64,000 nucleotides of DNA from Micromonospora antibiotica (GTDB taxonomy: Bacteria > Actinomycetota > Actinomycetes > Mycobacteriales > Micromonosporaceae): NCBI RefSeq assembly GCF_017599305.1, contig NZ_JAGFWR010000008.1, positions 1 to 64,000 of the forward strand. The letters run 5' to 3'. This document shows positions 7,611 to 15,119 of the stretch, piece by piece. The notes below the pieces were generated by a model. That model was not told the origin of the DNA. It saw nothing but the letters and a program-made list of their open reading frames with translations, and did not search any database. The position numbers and the translations under genes are program-made. Numbering within the stretch: position 1 is the first letter of the stretch; each line of letters starts with the position of its first letter.

Positions 7611-8711
7611 TCAGCTGATGCCGTTGGCGGTGCAGAGCGCGGCGTACGCGCCGGTGCAGAGCTTGGCCTTGTCGACGTAGCCGTCGGCCACGACGTCCTT
7701 GACGGTCGACTTGTCGATGGCCTTCGGCTCCAGCAGCACGGACGGGACGTCCCGGCCGCTCTCCGGGTCCTTGACGGTCTGCCCGGTCTCCTTGCGCTCG
7801 CCCTTCGCCACGGCGATGGCCAGCTCGGCGGCCGCGTCGGCCTCCTTCTTGACGGCCTTGTAGACGGTCATGCACTGGTCACCGGCGAGGATGTTCTGCA
7901 GGCCGGTCACGTCGGCGTCCTGGCCGGTCACCGGGACCTTGCCGTTGAGCTTGTTCTTCTTGAGCACCGAGATGGCCGCGTTGCCGAGGCCGTCGTTGGC
8001 GGAGAGCACACCGTCGATCTTGCCGCCGGTCTGGGTGAGCATCTGCTCGAAGATGGTGGCACCCTGCGCCGGGTCCCAGTCCGGGACGGCCTGGTCGGGG
8101 CCCTTGGTGTATTCCTTCGACTCGAACTTCGGCTTGAGCACCGAGTCGTAGCCGTTCTTGAACAGGGTGGCGTTGTTGTCGGTCGGCGAGCCGTTGAGGT
8201 AGGCGACCGTCGGGTTCTTGACGCCCTTCTCGGTCAGGCACTTGGCCAGGCCCTCGCCCTGGAGCTTGCCGACGGCCTCGTTGTCGAAGCTGACGTAGTA
8301 CTGCGCGGAGCCGCCCAGGGTGAGCCGGTCGTAGTCGATCGTCGCGACGCCCTGCGACTTCGCCTTGTCCAGCACGGCCTTGCCGGTGCCGGAGTCCAGG
8401 TTGACGATCATCAGGGTGGTGACGCCACCGGTGATCATCTGGTCGGCGATGGTCTGGAAGGCGTTCTTGTCGTTCTGCGCGTTCTGGATGTCCGACTCGA
8501 CGCCGGCGGCGTCGAACGCCTCCTTGAGGAACCGGCGGTCGGCCGTCTCCCAGCGGGCGGAGGACTTGCTGTCCGGCAGGATCACGCCGATCTTCGGCTT
8601 CTTGGCGGCGCTGCCGCCGGTGTCGTTGCTGCTGGAGTCGTCGCCACAGGCGGCCATGCTGCCGGTGGCGAGCAGGCCGACGGCGGCGAAGGTGAGGAAG
8701 CCCTTGCGCAT
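7611..8711 (-). CDS. xylF: Xylose-type sugar-binding lipoprotein of an ABC importer
   Basis: 366 residues starting MRKGFLTFAAVG, with a lipobox (SMAAC, Cys22) followed by a Ser/Gly linker. The periplasmic-binding-protein type I domain has KIGVILPDSKSSARWETADR, NLDSGTGKAVLDKAKSQGV, IDYDRLTLGGSAQYYVSFDN and GVLSANDGLGNAAI. The YYVSFDN block is characteristic of XylF. The ATG at 8711 has an AAAGGA about 10 nt upstream. It is first in the importer operon and separated from xylG by a hairpin. Substrate specificity (xylose or another pentose) is inferred from similarity only. Confidence 0.88.
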   Translation of the reverse strand: MRKGFLTFAAVGLLATGSMAACGDDSSSNDTGGSAAKKPKIGVILPDSKSSARWETADRRFLKEAFDAAGVESDIQNAQNDKNAFQTIADQMITGGVTTLMIVNLDSGTGKAVLDKAKSQGVATIDYDRLTLGGSAQYYVSFDNEAVGKLQGEGLAKCLTEKGVKNPTVAYLNGSPTDNNATLFKNGYDSVLKPKFESKEYTKGPDQAVPDWDPAQGATIFEQMLTQTGGKIDGVLSANDGLGNAAISVLKKNKLNGKVPVTGQDADVTGLQNILAGDQCMTVYKAVKKEADAAAELAIAVAKGERKETGQTVKDPESGRDVPSVLLEPKAIDKSTVKDVVADGYVDKAKLCTGAYAALCTANGIS

Positions 8712-8771
8712 GTCTGCACGGGTCCTTTCGAGGGTGGGGGAAGGAGTGGTCGGTGTTTTGTTGTGTCCGGC

Positions 8772-8801
8772 AACGTATTCCCGCTCACATCTCGGGCGCA
8801 A
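8772..8801 (-). promoter_or_regulatory. Putative promoter of the xylFGH-ROK operon
   Basis: On the minus strand, -35 TTGCGC (8801-8796) and -10 TACGTT (8777-8772) are separated by 18 bp, about 60 nt upstream of xylF. Confidence 0.4.
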
Positions 8802-8923
8802 GACTGCCGAGGTCAGAAGTTTGTTGGGGGCGGTAACAATTCAGCAACGCGGTTGTCACCCGCAGGACACCCGTCCCGCAATCACGCTGCGTGTCCGGTC
8901 TGCGACCGCCCTGCCGGGGCTGG

Positions 8924-9403
8924 TCAGCGGGTGGCGATCCGCGCGGTACCGGCCCCGGTGAGGGCGACCAGATCGGTCGGGGCGAGCTGGAGCTGCAACC
9001 CCCGGCGACCCGCCGAGACATAGACGGTCTCGTGGTCCAGCGCGGAGACGTCCACCACCGTCGGCAACCGTCGCCGCTGACCGAGCGGACTGATCCCGCC
9101 CCGCACGTACCCGGTGCTCCGCTCGGCGACGGCCCGGTCGGCCAACGCGGCCCGTTTGCCACCGACCGCCGCCGACAGCGCCTTGAGGTCCAGCTCGCCG
9201 GTGACCGGGACGACCGCCACCGTCAGCGCCCCGTCGACCTCGGCGACGAGGGTCTTGAACACCCGCTGCGGTGGCACCCCGAGCGCCGCCGCGACCAGCG
9301 CGCCGTAGTGGGGCGCATCCGGGGAGACGTCGTACGGATGGATGCTGTGGGTGATCTTCTGCCTGGTCAGCAGCGCCGTCGCCGCGGTGGACCGTCCCGC
9401 CAT
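8924..9403 (-). CDS. ybaK: YbaK/EbsC-type Cys-tRNA(Pro) deacylase
   Basis: 159 residues of a single YbaK/aminoacyl-tRNA editing domain (TALLTRQKITHSIHPYD, VFKTLVAEVDGALTVAVVPV, ALADRAVAERSTGYVRGGISPLGQRR). Members hydrolyse Cys-tRNA(Pro) made by ProRS and act in trans. The typical length and the conserved Lys in VFKTL and GGISPLG motifs support YbaK over ProX. A TAGCGT -10-like box ends 6 nt before the ATG and there is no Shine-Dalgarno, so the mRNA is probably leaderless. The gene is 10 nt downstream of the methyltransferase gene on the same strand. Confidence 0.9.
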   Translation of the reverse strand: MAGRSTAATALLTRQKITHSIHPYDVSPDAPHYGALVAAALGVPPQRVFKTLVAEVDGALTVAVVPVTGELDLKALSAAVGGKRAALADRAVAERSTGYVRGGISPLGQRRRLPTVVDVSALDHETVYVSAGRRGLQLQLAPTDLVALTGAGTARIATR

Positions 9404-9412
9404 GCGGTCACG

Positions 9413-10681
9413 CTAGCCCGGCCCGGCCCCGTCCGCGACCGGTCGACCGACCAGCACCGTCGGTGCCCCGGCGACCCGGGTCAGCACCAGGCTGGCCGGG
9501 TTCTCCCCGCTCAGCCGCAGGTCCCGGCGCAGCTGTTCGGGCACCAGCGCCGAGCCCCGCTTGAGGATCTCGACCCGGCCGACCCGGCGCTCCCGCAGCA
9601 GTGCGCGCAGCCGCTTCAGCGAGAACGGCAACACGTCGACGATCTCCAGGCACCGGCCGAACGGGGTCGGCCGCGGGGCGTCGGCATAGAGGTAGGCGAT
9701 GCTCGGATCGGCAAGCGTCGCGTCGAGCGTGCCGGCCAGCTCCGCGACCAGGTGCGCCCGGACCACCGCCGGGCCCGGGTCGTACAGGTAGCGCCGCACC
9801 GGTCCGACCGTGGCCTCGGCCGCACCGGTGCCGGTCAGCTGGTGGACGGCGACCGGATCGCGGTCGGCGGTACGGCAGGTGGGAGAACCGTCCGCCGGGC
9901 GGTGCCGGTCGGCGGTCCCCGCCCTCAGCACGGTCGCCCGGCGGGGCACCTCGGCGAGCGGGCCGCCCCAGAGGGCCGCCTCGACCAGGTCCCCGTCGAC
10001 GCTGACCCACTCCGCCTCGGCCCCGGCCGGGATCAACGCGTGGTCGACGCCGGGGGCCACCTTCACCACCGTGTGCGGCACCCGGCCGGCCAGCCCGGTG
10101 ACGAAGTCCCACGGCGGCGAGTAGGCGTTCGGGTCGAAGATCCGTCGTCCGGTGCCGGCCCGCCGCCGGGCCGGATCGCAGAAGACCGCGTCGACCCGGG
10201 TCACGTCGAACGCCGTCGCGTCGCCGCACTCGACGGTGAACCGCCCGGCCAGGCCGGCCGCCTCGGCGTTCGCGGCGGCCAGCGCGGCGGTGACCGGGTC
10301 GGCCTCCACCCCGTACACCCGGATGCCGGCGCGGGCGGCGGCGAGCGCATCGGCGCCGAGGCCACAGCCCAGGTCGGCGAGGGTGCGCACCCCGGCGGCG
10401 GCGAGCCGCCCGGCCCGCCGGTCGGCGACGACCCGACGGGTGGCCTGCTCCAGGCCGGGGCGGGTGAGGAACATCCCGGCCGCCTCGGGGCCGAACTTGC
10501 CGACCGCCCGGCGACGCAGCTCGGCCTGGGTCAGCGCGGCGGCGGCCAGCCCGGGGGGCACCCCACGCGACCGCAGCGCCGCCGCCGCGACCAGCGGGTC
10601 GCCGCCGGCCACCTCGGTCGCCGCGGCGAGCACGACCGACCCCTCGGGGGTACGCAGCGCGGCGAACTGGTCGAGATCCAC
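9413..10681 (-). CDS. Class I SAM-dependent methyltransferase with THUMP-like C-terminal domain
   Basis: 422 residues. Residues 1-90 are helical (DLDQFAALRTPEG). A Rossmann methyltransferase core follows with motif I LADLGCGLGADALAAA, an acidic motif II (VYGVEAD), DAVFCDPARR and a C-terminal THUMP-like region (ILKRGSALVPEQLRRDLR). Related actinobacterial proteins are annotated as class I methyltransferases with no proven substrate; an RNA substrate is plausible. The GTG at 10681 is chosen because the conserved protein begins VDLDQF. A frame extension upstream runs through a GC-rich tandem repeat and is unlikely to be coding. Confidence 0.8.
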   Translation of the reverse strand: MDLDQFAALRTPEGSVVLAAATEVAGGDPLVAAAALRSRGVPPGLAAAALTQAELRRRAVGKFGPEAAGMFLTRPGLEQATRRVVADRRAGRLAAAGVRTLADLGCGLGADALAAARAGIRVYGVEADPVTAALAAANAEAAGLAGRFTVECGDATAFDVTRVDAVFCDPARRRAGTGRRIFDPNAYSPPWDFVTGLAGRVPHTVVKVAPGVDHALIPAGAEAEWVSVDGDLVEAALWGGPLAEVPRRATVLRAGTADRHRPADGSPTCRTADRDPVAVHQLTGTGAAEATVGPVRRYLYDPGPAVVRAHLVAELAGTLDATLADPSIAYLYADAPRPTPFGRCLEIVDVLPFSLKRLRALLRERRVGRVEILKRGSALVPEQLRRDLRLSGENPASLVLTRVAGAPTVLVGRPVADGAGPG

Positions 10682-10725
10682 GCCCTCATTGTCCGGCCCG
10701 GCCGGCGGGCCGGCTCGGTCGGGCC

Positions 10726-10788
10726 GGTGTCGCGGCCTCCGGGCGGTGTCGCGGCCTCCGGCCGGTGTCGCGGCCTCCGGCCGGTGTC
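10726..10788. repeat. Tandem repeat, 19-bp unit, three copies plus a partial
   Basis: GGTGTCGCGGCCTCCGGSC recurs at 10726, 10745 and 10764, with a 6-nt start of a fourth. It lies between the methyltransferase start and the divergent heat-shock promoter. Confidence 0.8.
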
Positions 10789-10849
10789 CGCACCGCCGGA
10801 CCGCCGCCGTCGGGTCGGGCACCGCCCGGTCGACACGAAGGGCGGCGGA

Positions 10850-10876
10850 TTGGCACTCTCCTTGACGGAGTGCTAG
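10850..10876. promoter_or_regulatory. CIRCE operator 1 (HrcA binding site)
   Basis: TTGGCACTC-N9-GAGTGCTAG matches the consensus TTAGCACTC-N9-GAGTGCTAA at 16 of 18 positions, with the exact 9-nt spacer. It overlaps the -35 element of the groES promoter. Confidence 0.9.
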
Positions 10877-10890
10877 CCGAGGAATAACCT
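10862..10890 (+). promoter_or_regulatory. groES-groEL1 vegetative-type promoter
   Basis: -35 TTGACG (10862-10867) and -10 TAACCT (10885-10890) with a 17-bp spacer. The -35 lies within CIRCE 1, and the predicted start (about 10897) falls in CIRCE 2, so bound HrcA would block both polymerase binding and initiation. Confidence 0.75.
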
Positions 10891-10894
10891 GCGA

Positions 10895-10921
10895 TTAGCA
10901 CTCTCACCCTGAGGGTGCCAG
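10895..10921. promoter_or_regulatory. CIRCE operator 2 (HrcA binding site)
   Basis: TTAGCACTC-N9-GGGTGCCAG. The left half is perfect and the right half has three departures from GAGTGCTAA. It starts 19 nt after CIRCE 1. Confidence 0.85.
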
Positions 10922-11057
10922 CGTCCGGGCCACCTGGTCCGGGTGCTGAACGCCAGGCGGACCGGCACCCGCGACGACGGCCCCGCCCGGTGGCATGTGG
11001 CAGATTGACGCTGGTCGGACTCTCGGCCGGCAACGAAACCAAGTACCCCAGGAGGGT

Positions 11058-11372
11058 ATGCCCGTGACTACCGCGACCAAGGTTGCGATCAAGCCGCTCG
11101 AGGACCGCATCGTGGTCCAGGCGAACGAGGCTGAGACCACCACGGCGTCGGGCATCGTGATCCCCGACACCGCCAAGGAGAAGCCGCAGGAGGGCACCGT
11201 CCTCGCCGTCGGCCCGGGCCGGATCGACGACAAGGGCAACCGCGTGCCGCTCGACGTCAAGGTCGGCGACACCGTTCTCTACTCGAAGTACGGCGGCACC
11301 GAGATCAAGTACGCCGGCGAGGAGTACCTGGTGCTCTCCGCCCGCGACGTTCTCGCGGTCATCGAGAAGTAA
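11058..11372 (+). CDS. groES: 10-kDa co-chaperonin GroES
   Basis: 104 residues: KVAIKPLEDRIVVQANEAET, the mobile loop (TTTASGIVIPDTAKEKPQEG) and the roof-forming YSKYGGTEIKYAGEEYLVLS. It caps the GroEL folding chamber. The ATG at 11058 (MPVTTATK) is the conventional start, but the AGGAGGG is only 1-2 nt from it. GTG at 11064 has ideal 8-nt spacing and would give a protein two residues shorter. It is first gene of the CIRCE-regulated operon. Confidence 0.95.
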   Translation: MPVTTATKVAIKPLEDRIVVQANEAETTTASGIVIPDTAKEKPQEGTVLAVGPGRIDDKGNRVPLDVKVGDTVLYSKYGGTEIKYAGEEYLVLSARDVLAVIEK

Positions 11373-11387
11373 CCAACCGATTCCAGT

Positions 11388-11427
11388 GTCGTCGCCCCGG
11401 TCCGGCTCGCCGGGCCGGGGCGACGAC
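11388..11427 (+). terminator. Strong hairpin between groES and groEL1
   Basis: Arms 11388-11406 and 11409-11427 pair over about 18 bp with one G-U, and the tip opens to a short loop. No T-tract. It lies 15 nt after groES and 17 nt before groEL1, so it is probably a partial terminator or processing signal. Confidence 0.65.
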
Positions 11428-11444
11428 GCTTCGAAGGGACATTC

Positions 11445-13091
11445 ATGGCGAAGATCCTGAGCTTCTCGGACGACGCCCGACACCTGCTGGAGCACGGTGT
11501 CAACGCCCTCGCGGACACGGTCAAGGTCACCCTCGGCCCGCGCGGGCGCAACGTCGTCCTGGACAAGAAATTCGGTGCGCCGACGATCACCAACGATGGT
11601 GTGACCATCGCCAAGGAGATCGAGCTCACCAACCCGTACGAGAACCTCGGCGCGCAGCTGGTCAAGGAGGTGGCGACGAAGACCAACGACGTCGCCGGCG
11701 ACGGGACCACCACCGCGACCGTGCTGGCCCAGGCGATGGTGCGCGAGGGTCTGCGCAACGTGACCGCCGGGGCCAACCCGGCCGGCCTCAAGCGGGGTGT
11801 CGACGCGGCGGCCGCCAAGGTCTCCGAGGCGCTGCTCGGCCGGGCCGTCGAGGTGGCCGACAAGGAGTCGATCGCGCACGTGGCGACGATCTCCGCGCAG
11901 GACGCCACCATCGGCGAGCTGATCGCCGAGGCGATGGAGCGGGTCGGCCGCGACGGTGTCATCACCGTCGAGGAGGGCTCCACCCTCACCACCGAGCTGG
12001 AGGTGACCGAGGGTCTCCAGTTCGACAAGGGCTTCATCTCGCCCAACTTCGTCACCGACTCCGAGTCGCAGGAGTCGGTGCTGGACGACCCGTACATCCT
12101 CATCACCACGCAGAAGATCTCGGCGATCGAGGAGCTGCTGCCGCTGCTGGAGAAGGTCCTCCAGAACAGCAAGCCGCTGCTGATCGTCGCCGAGGACGTC
12201 GACGGCCAGGCGCTGTCGACCCTGGTGGTCAACGCGATCCGCAAGACCATCAAGGTCTGCGCGGTCAAGGCCCCGGGCTTCGGCGACCGCCGCAAGGCGA
12301 TGCTGCAGGACATGGCGATCCTGACCGGCGCCGAGCTGGTCGCCCCGGAGCTGGGCTACCGCCTCGACCAGGTCGGCCTGGAGGCGCTCGGCACCGCCCG
12401 GCGCGTCGTGGTCGACAAGGAGAACACCACCGTCATCGACGGCGGCGGCCAGTCCGCCGAGGTCGCCGACCGGGTCGCCCAGATCCGCAAGGAGATCGAG
12501 GCGTCCGACTCCGACTGGGACCGGGAGAAGCTGGCCGAGCGGCTGGCGAAGCTCTCCGGTGGCATCGCGGTCATCAAGGCGGGCGCGGCGACCGAGGTCG
12601 AGATGAAGGAGCGCAAGCACCGCATCGAGGACGCGATCGCCGCGACCAAGGCCGCGGTCGAGGAGGGTACGGTTCCCGGCGGCGGCGCCGCGCTGGCCCA
12701 GATCCGTTCGGTGCTCGACGACGACCTGGGCCTGACCGGTGACGAGAAGGTGGGTGTCTCGATCGTGCGCAAGTCGCTGGTCGAGCCGCTGCGCTGGATC
12801 GCCCAGAACGCCGGCCACGACGGTTACGTGGTGGTCGAGAAGGTCGCGGGCAAGGAGTGGGGCCACGGCCTCGACGCCGCCAAGGGCGAGTACGTCGACC
12901 TGGTCAAGTCCGGCATCATCGACCCGGTGAAGGTGACCCGTAACGCGGTCACCAACGCCGCCTCGATCGCCGGTCTGCTGCTGACCACCGAGAGCCTCGT
13001 GGTGGAGAAGCCGGAGCAGCCGGAGCCGGCCGCCGCCGGTGGGCACGGCCACGGCCACGGTCACGGCCACCAGCACGGCCCGGGTTTCTGA
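11445..13091 (+). CDS. groEL1: 60-kDa chaperonin GroEL1 with histidine-rich C-terminus
   Basis: 548 residues. Signatures are VKVTLGPRGRNVVLDKKFGAPTI (no more than the first part is needed), VAGDGTTTATVLAQ with the catalytic Asp, AAVEEGTVPGGGAAL and DPVKVTRNAVTNAASIAGLLL. The C-terminus is GHGHGHGHGHQHGPGF instead of the usual Gly-Gly-Met repeats, the mark of the groES-linked GroEL1 of actinobacteria. These organisms normally encode a second, GGM-tailed GroEL2 elsewhere (established knowledge). GAAGGGA precedes the ATG. The His tail may bind metal or alter subunit assembly. Confidence 0.97.
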   Translation: MAKILSFSDDARHLLEHGVNALADTVKVTLGPRGRNVVLDKKFGAPTITNDGVTIAKEIELTNPYENLGAQLVKEVATKTNDVAGDGTTTATVLAQAMVREGLRNVTAGANPAGLKRGVDAAAAKVSEALLGRAVEVADKESIAHVATISAQDATIGELIAEAMERVGRDGVITVEEGSTLTTELEVTEGLQFDKGFISPNFVTDSESQESVLDDPYILITTQKISAIEELLPLLEKVLQNSKPLLIVAEDVDGQALSTLVVNAIRKTIKVCAVKAPGFGDRRKAMLQDMAILTGAELVAPELGYRLDQVGLEALGTARRVVVDKENTTVIDGGGQSAEVADRVAQIRKEIEASDSDWDREKLAERLAKLSGGIAVIKAGAATEVEMKERKHRIEDAIAATKAAVEEGTVPGGGAALAQIRSVLDDDLGLTGDEKVGVSIVRKSLVEPLRWIAQNAGHDGYVVVEKVAGKEWGHGLDAAKGEYVDLVKSGIIDPVKVTRNAVTNAASIAGLLLTTESLVVEKPEQPEPAAAGGHGHGHGHGHQHGPGF

Positions 13092-13110
13092 CCCGGTAGT
13101 ACGCCTGTTC

Positions 13111-13143
13111 AGGGCGCACCGTCGTACCTCGGCGGTGCGCCCT
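13111..13143 (+). terminator. Terminator of the groES-groEL1 operon
   Basis: 13-bp stem (13111-13123 with 13131-13143, one T-G pair) and a 7-nt loop, 20 nt after the groEL1 stop. No T-tract, as is common in this GC range. Confidence 0.7.
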
Positions 13144-13220
13144 GACGCGTCCGGGGGCGGCTGCTTACGGATCGGTGACGTGGTTGGCGGCCGGCCCGGT
13201 CGATCGACGACACTGGCCGG

Positions 13221-14939
13221 ATGAGCACCACCCCCCGCGGCTTCGCCGCACTGGCCGGGGTCACCGCCGCCGTGGTGGCCATCGGTGTCGCCGAGCCGGT
13301 CGCCGTCCTCACCGGCCCACGTTCCGCCCCGCTGATCGCGGTCGGCGGGGTGGTGGTCGACACGGTCCCCGAGCCGCTCAAGCAGTTCGCCATCGACGTC
13401 TTCGGCCGGTACGACAAGATCGCCCTGTTGGTGGGTACGGCGGTGCTGCTGGCGGCGTTCGCCGCCGGGATCGGTGTGCTCGCCGCCCGCCGGCTGGCCG
13501 TGGGGCTGTTGGGCATCACGGTGTTCGCCGGTCTCGGTGCCGCCGCCGCGCTCACCCGGGCCGGCGCGGACGCCGCCGACACCCTTCCGGCCCTGCTCGG
13601 CGGAGGGCTGGGTGCGCTGGTGCTCTGGGCGTTCGTGGCCGGCCCGTGGCAGCTCGACCCCTGGCCCTGGCAGCCACCCACCGCCCTGCCATCCGCCGCG
13701 CTGCCACCCACCGCGCTCCCGTCCACCCCGCCGGCCCACCCCGCGCCGGCTCCTTCCGGTGAGCCGGCTCCGTCCGGGCCGTCCCCGGCGGTGGAGCGGT
13801 CCGTCGTGCCGGGCGATCCGGCCCCGGCCGCCGGGCCACCGGCCGGCTGGGAACCGTTGGAGTCGACCGACCCCGAGTCCCGGCGGCGGTTCCTGCGGGG
13901 GGCCGGCCTGCTGGCGGGCACGGCGACCGTGGTGGGGCTGGGCGGGCACTGGCTCGCCGGGCGGCGGGGGGTCTCGGCGGCCCGGGAGGCGGTCGCGTTG
14001 CCCACCCCGTCGGCGGCGGCGCCTACGGTGCCGGCCGGCGCGGACCTGTCGCTGGCCCAGCTCGCCCCCTACACCACGCCGAACGGTGGCTTCTACCGGA
14101 TCGACACGGCGCTGGTGGTGCCGCAGGTCGATCCGGAGACCTGGCGGTTGCGCATCCACGGCCGGGTACGCAAGCCGATCGAGCTGACCTTCGCCGAGCT
14201 GCTCGCCCGCCCGATGGTGGAGCGCTACGTCACCCTCGCCTGCGTCTCCAACGAGGTGGGCGGGGACCTGATCGGCAACGCCCGCTGGCTGGGCGTCCCG
14301 ATCAGGGAACTGCTCGACGAGGCGGAACCGGAGGAGGGGGCCGACCAGGTGGTCGGCCGCTCGGTCGACGGCTGGACCTGCGGTACCCCGACGGCGGTGC
14401 TGCGCGACGGCCGGGACGCCCTGCTGGCGGTGGGGATGAACGGCGAGCCGCTGCCCGTCGAGCACGGGTTCCCGGTGCGGATGGTGGTGCCGGGCCTCTA
14501 CGGGTACGTGTCGGCCTGCAAGTGGGTCACCGAGTTGGAGTTGACCAGCTTCGCCGACTTCGACGCGTACTGGGTGCCACGTGGCTGGTCGGCGCAGGGG
14601 CCGGTGAAGACCCAGTCGAGGATCGACACCCCCCGCCCGCGCAACCGGCTGACCGCCGGTGAGGTGGTGGTGGCCGGGGTGGCCTGGGCGCAGCACCGGG
14701 GGATCGCCCGGGTCGAGGTACGGGTGGACGGCGGCGCGTGGCAGGAGGCGACCCTCGCCCCGGCGGTGTCGGTGGACACCTGGGTGCAGTGGTCGTGGCG
14801 GTGGCCGGCGACCCCGGGTGAGCACACCCTCCAGGTGCGGGCGACCGACCGGGACGGCGAGACCCAGACCCCGCTGGCCGCCCCGGTGGCCCCGGACGGC
14901 GCCACCGGTTGGCACAGTGTCACAGTCACCGTCCGCTGA
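13221..14939 (+). CDS. Membrane-anchored molybdopterin-dependent oxidoreductase of the sulfite oxidase family
   Basis: 572 residues. About 1-150 hold four hydrophobic segments, then a Pro-rich linker (about 150-205). A RRRFLRGAGLL twin-arginine-like stretch precedes another hydrophobic helix (about 215-240). The Mo-cofactor domain (about 280-450) has LACVSNEVGGDLIGNARWLGVPI with the presumed Mo-ligating Cys, and HGFPVRMVVPGLYGYVSACKW. A C-terminal Mo-co dimerisation immunoglobulin-like domain (AGVAWAQHRGIARVEVRVDGG) completes it. The catalytic domain is predicted extracytoplasmic. Substrate unknown; sulfite is one possibility, and no partner cytochrome is adjacent. Confidence 0.88.
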   Translation: MSTTPRGFAALAGVTAAVVAIGVAEPVAVLTGPRSAPLIAVGGVVVDTVPEPLKQFAIDVFGRYDKIALLVGTAVLLAAFAAGIGVLAARRLAVGLLGITVFAGLGAAAALTRAGADAADTLPALLGGGLGALVLWAFVAGPWQLDPWPWQPPTALPSAALPPTALPSTPPAHPAPAPSGEPAPSGPSPAVERSVVPGDPAPAAGPPAGWEPLESTDPESRRRFLRGAGLLAGTATVVGLGGHWLAGRRGVSAAREAVALPTPSAAAPTVPAGADLSLAQLAPYTTPNGGFYRIDTALVVPQVDPETWRLRIHGRVRKPIELTFAELLARPMVERYVTLACVSNEVGGDLIGNARWLGVPIRELLDEAEPEEGADQVVGRSVDGWTCGTPTAVLRDGRDALLAVGMNGEPLPVEHGFPVRMVVPGLYGYVSACKWVTELELTSFADFDAYWVPRGWSAQGPVKTQSRIDTPRPRNRLTAGEVVVAGVAWAQHRGIARVEVRVDGGAWQEATLAPAVSVDTWVQWSWRWPATPGEHTLQVRATDRDGETQTPLAAPVAPDGATGWHSVTVTVR

Positions 14940-15021
14940 TTCCGTACCACCTCTCGGTCATCAGTCTTGATCGATATGTTGATTACCGGAAAATCCTCCG
15001 TGGTGTCGAGGGTTGAGGCTG

Positions 15022-15035
15022 TGGGAGCGCTCCCG
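15022..15035. promoter_or_regulatory. CebR-like LacI-family operator upstream of GH62
   Basis: TGGGAGCGCTCCCG matches the known CebR box TGGGAGCGCTCCCA (cellobiose-responsive LacI-family repressor of streptomycetes) at 13 of 14 positions. It sits 98 nt before the GH62 start codon. Confidence 0.7.
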
Positions 15036-15054
15036 TAACATCCCTGATGCGACT

Positions 15055-15066
15055 GTTAACGTTCAC
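15055..15066. promoter_or_regulatory. Second LacI-type palindrome upstream of GH62
   Basis: GTTAACGTTCAC is a palindrome with one mismatch and the central CG typical of LacI-family operators. It lies 20 nt after the CebR-like box. Confidence 0.4.
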
Positions 15067-15119
15067 CTAACAACGACCACCACCAATGTGCACGTTCCGT
15101 CCTGTCAGGAGGGTGTTTT

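Noticed and set aside
10686..14915. A 1409-residue minus-strand open frame
   Set aside because: It is antisense to groES, groEL1 and the molybdopterin oxidoreductase, whose sequences are conserved. Its product is Arg/Gly/His-rich with no domain. It is a GC-driven shadow.
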